Shown here: piece after piece, positions 58,503-64,000 of the stretch
Layout of the letters: every line of letters begins with the position of its first letter
How positions within the stretch are numbered: the stretch's first letter is position 1
Assembly: GCA_009746045.1 (NCBI GenBank)
Contig: RPFO01000164.1
Span: forward strand, 724,712 to 788,711
Origin: Mesostigma viride
Taxonomy: Eukaryota > Streptophyta > Mesostigmatophyceae > Mesostigmatales > Mesostigmataceae
Direction of reading: 5' to 3'
DNA: 64,000 bases
Made by a program: the position numbers and the translations under genes
The notes under the pieces: generated by a model
Databases searched by the model: none
Told to the model about the DNA's origin: nothing
The model's input: the letters and a program-made list of their open reading frames with translations, nothing else

Positions 58503-60598
58503 TCTGCCGCCAAAAGGCGCCCGAGCTCCGTGCCTTTTTCTGCCCGCCCCTCGCAGCGGGTGAGACCTCGGTGGCGGCCCAGCTGGGGGTGACGACTCCA
58601 GGCGGGGCGGATATCCTCATCCATTCGGTGCAGGCCTACCTCGAGGCCCACCCCACCCACGCTGTCGTCAAGGTCGACTGCCACAACGCGTTCAACAGTC
58701 TGTCCCGCGCCAGCATGTTTGCGGCCGTCATGGAGTCCTTCGAGGACTTGTACGCTTGGACAGCCGTGTGCTACGGCCAGCCCGGCCAACTGGTTCACAT
58801 CATGGAGGACGGCACTCGCGGCGGCCTGCTGTCGCGGTCGGGCACCCAGCAAGGGGACCCCCTGGGACCCCTGTACTTTGCCGCCCCCCTCCAGGGTTGC
58901 CTCCAAGCGGTCCATGCTGCCCACCCGGCGGTCGCTATTCAGGCCTACTTGGATGATATCTACCTTCTGGGCCCTGTGCCGGACACCACCGCGGCTCTGC
59001 TGGCACTGCAGACCGCGGTGGCCGACATCAACCTCCAGTTGACCCTGGCCAAGTGCGCGGTGTACTCGCCCCAAGGTGATTGCTCCGGCTTTCCGCCCCA
59101 GCTCTTGGGCCGGGACGAGCGCCTCCATGGGTTGGATGTCCTCGGCGTTCCGGTTGGCGACCCCGCGTTTGTCATCGATGCTCTGCGGGCCGCCCTCGAG
59201 GCACGCACTGAGGTACTGCCCTTGATTGCGCGCCTTCATGATTCGCAGACCAAGGGTCTGCTTCTGTGGTTTTGCGCTCACCCTCGCGTCGTTCACTGGC
59301 TCCGGGGCGCTCTTCCGGCTCAGGTCCGGCTGGCCGCCGAGGGCCACGACGAACGCATCCAGTCGGCCTTGGCGCAGCTGGTCCCGGGCCCCGACCTCCC
59401 GCCACATGCTATTCGCATTGCCTCCCTGCCTGCACGGATGGGTGGCTGCGGTCTGACTCGTGCCGCCCGGCTGGCCCCAGCAGCATTTTTGGGCTCCGTC
59501 GCTCAGTCGTGGGCGGAAAGCTGCCGGCTCCTGCCCCTTTTGGCAACAGCAGCGCCTGACCTCCTGGACCCCAGCAGCCCTTTGCCCTTCGTCACCGCCA
59601 TCCAGGAGGCCTATGCTGAGATCCAGCAGGCCTGTTCTCCCGTCCGTGCCGCTCAGGCGGTACAGCGCCACCTCCCTCGCGGCACTCCCTCGGTCGCCTC
59701 CGTTCAATCTCCCGCCGCATTCCCTGCTCGCGTCATCGATAAACACCAGAAAACCTACGCGGGTATTCTGCACACGGCTGATTGGATTGCTCTTTTCGCG
59801 GACCTCAACGCCCAGGGACGTGCGTGGCTGTTCTCGCTTTCCTTGCGGAGTGTGGGCTCGGCGTACCTTCGTGCTCTTCCCATGGCCCCCCCATTCGCCT
59901 TGGCTCCCAGCCACTACTCGGTGGCGCTCCGGCACCAGCTATTTGCCCCGCAGCCTCTTGTTCCGGCCGGGCGGCCTTGTGGTAGCTGTGGGCAGCCGCT
60001 GGATCCCACGGGGACTCACTACCTTGCCTGCATGGGGGGCCAACAGAATCAGAATTGGTATTTGTATTTGCACACTGTCCTCCTGACGGTGGTGCTCGCC
60101 ATGATCCGGTCGGTTTTCCCCCACGCGAACATCCGGTCCGAGGATGCGGATGGCGCTGCCTTCTATTCCCCCAACCACCGGCCTGACATCGTGGTGCTGG
60201 ACTTTGAGGGGGGTGGCCGGCATCTGCTTATTGACGTTTCGGTGGCGCGGCCCTTGGCTCTTAGCCACGTGGCTGGGGCCTCCCTCACGGCAGGTTACAC
60301 GGCGGACCGGGCGGAGCGGGCCAAGCTCCTGGCCTACGGCGACGTCGGGCACCATCGTGTGGTGCCCTTTGTCCTGGAGGAGTTTGGGGCCATGGGGCCC
60401 CTGACCTCCGCCTTCTTCAAGGAGTGTTGCCGGCTCCGGGAGGACCGGCTGGACCTGGAGGGCCAGCGGGCCCCATGGTCGGCGCGGACCTGGACGTCAT
60501 ATTGGCGTCAGCGCTTGTCGGTGGCGCTGACTCGGGCCATGGCTGACATCATGCTCCGCCGTACGCGGGCTGATTTTGCGGTGCAGCAGGGCTATTAG
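58388..60598 (+). CDS. LINE reverse transcriptase with restriction-like endonuclease
   Basis: Real homology begins at about 58443 (EGKVRPIACGEVLRKLVGKV), directly after the C8 run; the upstream ATG is an ORF artefact. Motifs in order: KVDCHNAFNSL (motif A), GTQQGDPLGPLYF (motif B), AYLDDIYLLG (motif C, YLDD at 58946-58957), a thumb region, then a CCHC knuckle CGSCGQPLDPTGTHYLAC and a restriction-like endonuclease with RPDIVVLDF and HLLIDVSVA, the PD...D pattern of R2/R4/NeSL-type elements. There is no AP-type endonuclease. The stop is at 60596-60598. The C-terminal frame of 719 codons is otherwise intact, and its catalytic residues are present, so the copy is fairly young. Confidence 0.9.
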   Translation: MVSGRSPPRSAQGCLAPPEGKVRPIACGEVLRKLVGKVICRQKAPELRAFFCPPLAAGETSVAAQLGVTTPGGADILIHSVQAYLEAHPTHAVVKVDCHNAFNSLSRASMFAAVMESFEDLYAWTAVCYGQPGQLVHIMEDGTRGGLLSRSGTQQGDPLGPLYFAAPLQGCLQAVHAAHPAVAIQAYLDDIYLLGPVPDTTAALLALQTAVADINLQLTLAKCAVYSPQGDCSGFPPQLLGRDERLHGLDVLGVPVGDPAFVIDALRAALEARTEVLPLIARLHDSQTKGLLLWFCAHPRVVHWLRGALPAQVRLAAEGHDERIQSALAQLVPGPDLPPHAIRIASLPARMGGCGLTRAARLAPAAFLGSVAQSWAESCRLLPLLATAAPDLLDPSSPLPFVTAIQEAYAEIQQACSPVRAAQAVQRHLPRGTPSVASVQSPAAFPARVIDKHQKTYAGILHTADWIALFADLNAQGRAWLFSLSLRSVGSAYLRALPMAPPFALAPSHYSVALRHQLFAPQPLVPAGRPCGSCGQPLDPTGTHYLACMGGQQNQNWYLYLHTVLLTVVLAMIRSVFPHANIRSEDADGAAFYSPNHRPDIVVLDFEGGGRHLLIDVSVARPLALSHVAGASLTAGYTADRAERAKLLAYGDVGHHRVVPFVLEEFGAMGPLTSAFFKECCRLREDRLDLEGQRAPWSARTWTSYWRQRLSVALTRAMADIMLRRTRADFAVQQGY

Positions 60599-60738
60599 GT
60601 TCCTCCCGTTAGGCGTTTCCATTGGTCTTATCGTAGTATAGAGCTTTGACATGGCTCTGTATATAGGTTTATAGCTGGGCGTTTGCTTTGGTTTGAGTGA
60701 TTTCACTCTGCTGTAAGTAATTATATTTTTAATATATA

Positions 60739-61065
60739 TGGATACTGTATTTGGATACTGGGTTGTTTATCAATTCTGGTTTTAATTTATTTAGTGTACC
60801 TGGTGTTGGCATGCCAACTCAGTGCTAAACTACTTTATGCACAATGATGCAACTTGATGCTATATATAGTGACGTGCCACGATGTAACTTTATTAACTTC
60901 ACCATTAGTCATGGGGTCAATAGGATTGCTCATTATGCCATGTTAACATGAACCATGGGTTACGTAATAGTGAAAACAGTAATCATGATGCTCCACTTGA
61001 AGTCTCCAACATGGTCATGTTTGGAATTTTATTGATCATATTCACAATATATGAAAAGAGACAAC
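60739..61065. other. Spacer, no gene
   Basis: AT-rich sequence between the LINE 3' end and the tRNA-like repeat. I recognise nothing in it. Confidence 0.4.
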
Positions 61066-61491
61066 AAACGTGGAAGCATGGCACGCCGAGGCCGATAATA
61101 TATTCTGATCAGACACTCCGCAAAGGTGAAAACCTTTGCGTTCAGTGCCAGGCCGCGGAAAACGCGGAAAACGCGATCTGCAAATGAATCCGACCGGAAT
61201 CGAACTGGGGACCTCTCGCACCAATTTTGCTGACTATAGGACGGACGTCTCCGGTTACCATGGCATCGCCAACTTACACCTACAGTCATCCGCAAAAGTT
61301 CTCCTGTCCGGGGAGTGATGCAAGCCTTTCGGATTTGGTACTAGATAAATCACTCGAGATCTGTGTGTAGGAGTACTACACACGTGTCTGCACGCGAGAC
61401 TTGTTCAGTCTCGCACCGTGAGACGGGCTGAACACGGCTGAATCCTTCTTTTTAGTAGAAGGGGGCGTAGCCGGTATAATATATGTGTGAA
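61066..61491 (-). repeat. tRNA-related repeat (SINE-like), copy 2, with target-site duplication
   Basis: On the minus strand it contains the same A-box-like TATAGTCAGC and B-box AGTTCGATTCC as the copy at 5.7-6.0 kb, and the same hairpin CGCAAAGGTTTTCACCTTTG. The first and last bases of the tRNA-like part (GTCCGTC ... GGTCGGAT) can pair as an acceptor stem with one mismatch. ATGAAAAGAGACAACA flanks both sides (about 61050 and 61494), a likely 16-base target duplication indicating retroposition. Confidence 0.65.
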
Positions 61492-61647
61492 ATATGAAAA
61501 GAGACAACATCTTTGGCAAGCATGATCATATCATGCTTGCCAAACATATGAATGATATTGACCATGTCCAGAAACCATGTTTGCCAATGGTGCATTTAGG
61601 ATACATTTGAAGCCGTGCAAATGTATCCTAATCCGGTAAAACCACCC
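61492..61647. repeat. Right subterminal hairpins of the 14.4-kb unit
   Basis: Two inverted repeats precede the right terminus: TTTGGCAAGCATGAT and its complement (61512-61544) and TTAGGATACATTTG with its complement around AAGCCGTG (about 61599-61634). The second shares the TAGGATACATTTG word with the left end. Confidence 0.8.
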
Positions 61648-63316
61648 TGCAAAATGCTTCGCTGTGGTAGCGGCATGCTTGTCAGCAATGGGGATCAACT
61701 CAACCCATTTGCTAAAGCTCTCCACGCATACCATGACATAGAGGTTGCCGTCAGGGCTCTCCTGAAACGGCCCGCACAGATCGACGTGCCAGCGATAAAA
61801 CAAGCCCTTGATGGGAAGCGACATCAGCTCCTTGGCACCATGATCTGCGCTAAAGTTAGCCTTGGTTCGAGCACACGGGACACAGCTGGCCACTACCTGG
61901 GCCACTGTGTGTCGCATGTTATTCCACCAATAGCTGGTCCGTACGAGGCTGAGCGTGCGATTGCCACCCAAGTGACCATACCGCTCGTGGTACGCCTGCA
62001 CTATAGCAACGCGCTTGTCAGGCGGTGGGACGACCACCCTACGCTTGCCCAACAGCTTGTACAAAACCCCGTCTTCCCAACCATAGGTTGCAGCCCTGTG
62101 CTGCACCCTGTTCAACTCCGTCGCCTTCTGAGCAGGAGTCCAATCGACTGGAGTATAGGAGTCAAGACAGCACCCTGCACTTGCTCCAAAACTCGACCAT
62201 CTAGCCAGATATCAGCGGTGTAGCAATCAGCAAGAGAGCTCCGCGCTAAGAGAGCCTGCATAGCGATCAGCTGCTGCAGAGAAGGATCAATGTCAAAGGA
62301 CAGAGACCTACCCTCTTCCATAGCGCACGTACACAGCTTTGGATGGCGTGAATGGCGACGGCCGCACCGGGTCGTCGCTGATGCCGAAGTCCGCCACAGA
62401 GTACTCGACACTGCGCCACCACGCCTCCTCCTCATCGTCGGCCGCATACCCAGCAGCGTTCACAAAGACCACAGAACCCGACGAGCCCTCGGCACCCATG
62501 GCCCGGGCTCCAGTGTGGTCAACAGTGGTAGGCATGGCGTATCGGGATAGCACATCGGCGTTGACATGGTCCTTGCCGGCCCGATGCACAATGGTCATGT
62601 GGTACTCCTGGATAATCATGGCCCATCGGGCAAGCTTACCCGTCAGGTTGGTGTTGGTCATAATTTAGCCACTGAAGCGGCTGGTGATCTGTCACCAGAG
62701 TAAACACGCGCCCAAATAAATACGGGCGAAAGTGCTTGATGGCCCACACCACAGCCAGTGCCTCCCCCTCATAGGAAGAATACCGGCTCTCCGCTGGGTT
62801 GTTGCTGTGACTAGCATAAGCAATAACGTGCTCGCGCCCATCACCATCCTTTTGCGCCAAGACCGCACCCAGTCCTACCTTGGACCAGTCGGTATATAAC
62901 ACAAATGGCAAAGCATAGTCAGGGGCGCGCAGAATCGGTGCCGACGTGAGCTCCTGCTTGATTGTCTCGATGGCGCGTTGCTGTGCGGGACCCCACGCCC
63001 ACACGCACCCCTTCTTGAGTAACTCGGTCAAGGGCTTCACCTTGCTGCTGAAGTTCTCAATGTAACCTCGGTAATAGCCAGCCAAACCCAACTACGCCCG
63101 CACCCCTGAGACATCCGTGGGTACGGCGGCCTGCGCAATGGATTCGACCTTGGCGGCATCAGGCGTCCGGCCACCCGGCACAATCTGATGACCAAGGAAT
63201 GAGAGGGTCCGCTGGGCGAACTTGCACTTCTCAGGGTGCAGCCGCATATTATGCTCCTCGAGAGCCAAGCGAACCTGCTCCAAGTGCGCCAGGTGCTCCT
63301 CAAATGTTGCGCTAAC
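61648..63316 (-). pseudogene. Ty3/gypsy pol: RT C-terminus, RNase H, integrase N-terminal half
   Basis: Reading down the minus strand: HMRLHPEKCKFAQRTLSFLG (RT thumb), an in-frame TAG at about 63093 inside the conserved LGLAGYYRGYI, then FVLYTDWSKVGLGAVLAQ, YSSYEGEALAVVWAI and LVTDHQPLQWL (RNase H), a frameshift, the end of RNase H (HRAGKDHVNADVLSR), a linker, and the integrase: zinc-binding HERYGHLGG...CVPCARTKAN (H2C2) and the first catalytic Asp in YRWHVDLCGPF. The core stops at the 14.4-kb insertion after ADKHAATTAKHF; the second Asp and Glu are at 47.0-47.2 kb. The RT catalytic domain, protease and gag are missing: homology ends abruptly at 63316. Confidence 0.88.
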
Positions 63317-63595
63317 CCTTCAACTGTCAAAACTCGAACCACGAGAACGGACTGAGTTTGGGTATCTTTGTGCGCCTGAGAGTAACTAGCCAAATAACAT
63401 TTTCTGGCCCACCCTTGGAACCAAGCATGCTTTTATATCAAATAATGTTTGGGAAATTTGGTTGGTCACATATCCATGCCCTACACCTGCTAAAAATAGC
63501 ACCCCCCTCAGGGGGGTACAGTGCACATGGGGTTGGAGACATATATAATGAATTATCGACCATTTACACAAATCAGTTGGCCCTGGCCTTTTAAA
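63317..63595. other. Junction sequence, no gene
   Basis: Unassigned AT-rich sequence between the truncated gypsy RT and the LINE ORF1. It marks a second insertion or deletion breakpoint in the gypsy element. Confidence 0.4.
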
Positions 63596-64000
63596 GGCAG
63601 GTTATTATAATCATCAAGCCCAGCTCCTCGACCTCGACCAACGCCTTCAAGCCACCGCCAACGCCCTTGAGAGCTTGCATGACACCGCCGGCCTCACCGC
63701 CCAGGCGGTGAAGGACATCGCCGCCCAGCCGGCGCCTGCTGGCTCGGCCGGCGATGCTCCCTCCACCTGGGCGGACTTGCTTAAGCAGCACACCACCTCC
63801 ACCACCTCCACCATCTCGGCACAACTCAAGCAACAAGCCCTCGACCTTCGCGAGGAAGCCGACATCGCCCGGCGCAGCCACAATGTCATCGTCAAGCACT
63901 TCGACCAGCAGGCAGGTGAGACCTCCACGAGCCTTCTTGAGGCATTTAAGCGCGCCATTCTTGCCCCCATGTTACTCACTGGTGAGCTGGACATGTCGGC
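63596..64000 (+). CDS. LINE ORF1 N-terminal part, runs off window
   Basis: An open plus-strand frame with no in-frame ATG at its start reads AQLLDLDQRLQATANALESL, VKDIAAQPAPAGSAGDAPST, WADLLKQHTTSTT, QQALDLREEADIARRSHNVI and GETSTSLLEAFKRAI. The order (coil, S/T-W/Y-ADLL, RRxxNVIV, GETSxSL) matches the relic at 43.3-43.8 kb, so both are ORF1 of the same LINE family. The minus-strand frames here are shadows. The 5' end is probably truncated at the junction. Confidence 0.6.

Larger units (their letters stand above)
56233..60738 (+). mobile_element. R2-like non-LTR retrotransposon with RING-H2 finger (YLDD RT, REL endonuclease)
   Basis: The element comprises a RING/zinc-finger N-terminal region, a reverse transcriptase and a C-terminal restriction-like endonuclease, followed by a 140-base 3' UTR ending TTATATTTTTAATATATAT. 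The 3' end is fixed by the truncated copy at 30557-30954. Two frame breaks, both at or near C-rich runs (57600-57680 and a C8 run at 58434-58441), separate what is probably one long polypeptide of about 1430 residues. The 5' boundary is unknown. Confidence 0.85.
47221..61647. mobile_element. 14.4-kb unit with 29-bp perfect terminal inverted repeats, inserted in gypsy integrase
   Basis: The left end begins GGGTGGTTTTACCGGATTAG and continues GATACATTT; the right end is its exact complement (29 of 29). TGC flanks both ends (47218-47220, 61648-61650), a 3-bp target duplication. Outside the termini the two halves of one gypsy integrase continue in the same orientation, so the interval is an insertion. 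Subterminal TAGGATACATTTG motifs recur at 47266 and, inverted, at 61597. The interior holds four tandem arrays, two CFAP299-like exons, an unknown decayed ORF, a LINE and a tRNA-like repeat. I recognise no transposase; 54.0-55.6 kb is the only candidate. Superfamily unassigned: a 3-bp duplication occurs in CACTA and PIF/Harbinger elements, but the termini match neither consensus. Removal of the unit and one TGC leaves the integrase one base out of frame. Confidence 0.75.

Noticed and set aside
47218..61650. Two independent small elements whose termini coincide by chance
   Set aside because: One end of each would have to be lost exactly at the integrase break on each side; a single insertion is simpler, though misassembly remains possible.

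Overview
The window is eukaryotic nuclear DNA. Every host gene I can reconstruct is split by spliceosomal introns, with spacers rich in satellites and transposon remains. The gene set fits a phototrophic, flagellated protist, most likely a green alga: a probable plastid-targeted protein, a pentatricopeptide-repeat (PPR) protein, a leishmanolysin-type (M8) ectoprotease and two exons of the ciliary gene CFAP299. The species cannot be fixed from sequence alone. Gene models were built by hand from splice-site phase. The five complete ones give open frames divisible by three, which is strong internal support.

Layout. 1.3-2.9 kb (-): secreted cupredoxin/DUF305-like protein, 3' end not found. 3.6-5.1 kb (+): small probable plastid protein with a duplicated exon. 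5.7-6.2 kb: tRNA-related repeat broken by a reverse-transcriptase fragment. 8.2-11.5 kb (-): LSM1. 12.7-18.1 kb (+): sarcosine/pipecolate-oxidase-like flavoenzyme. 18.1-21.5 kb: repeats, including a 510-bp inverted-repeat element. 21.7-30.0 kb (-): PPR gene whose first intron holds about 108 copies of a 36-bp minisatellite. 30.5-31.0 kb: truncated LINE. 31.5-39.8 kb (+): six-exon, 1294-residue M8 protease with added ectodomains. 39.9-42.9 kb: repeat family holding a 1.74-kb piggyBac-like element in a TTAA site. 43-44.5 kb: LINE ORF1 relic. 46.2-63.3 kb (-): decayed Ty3/gypsy element with a PHD finger, its integrase split by a 14.4-kb insertion with 29-bp perfect terminal inverted repeats. That insertion carries several satellites, the two CFAP299 exons, an unknown decayed ORF and a 4.5-kb R2-like non-LTR retrotransposon with a RING-H2 finger. 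The window ends in another LINE ORF1.

Main themes. Host introns of at least four genes have been colonised by different simple-sequence arrays while their exons stay intact. Transposon frames are broken, often at homopolymers. The nested structure at 46-63 kb gives a relative order: gypsy first, then the 14.4-kb inverted-repeat unit, then the LINE and tRNA-like repeats within it. The host genes share no evident pathway; neighbours are independent eukaryotic transcription units.
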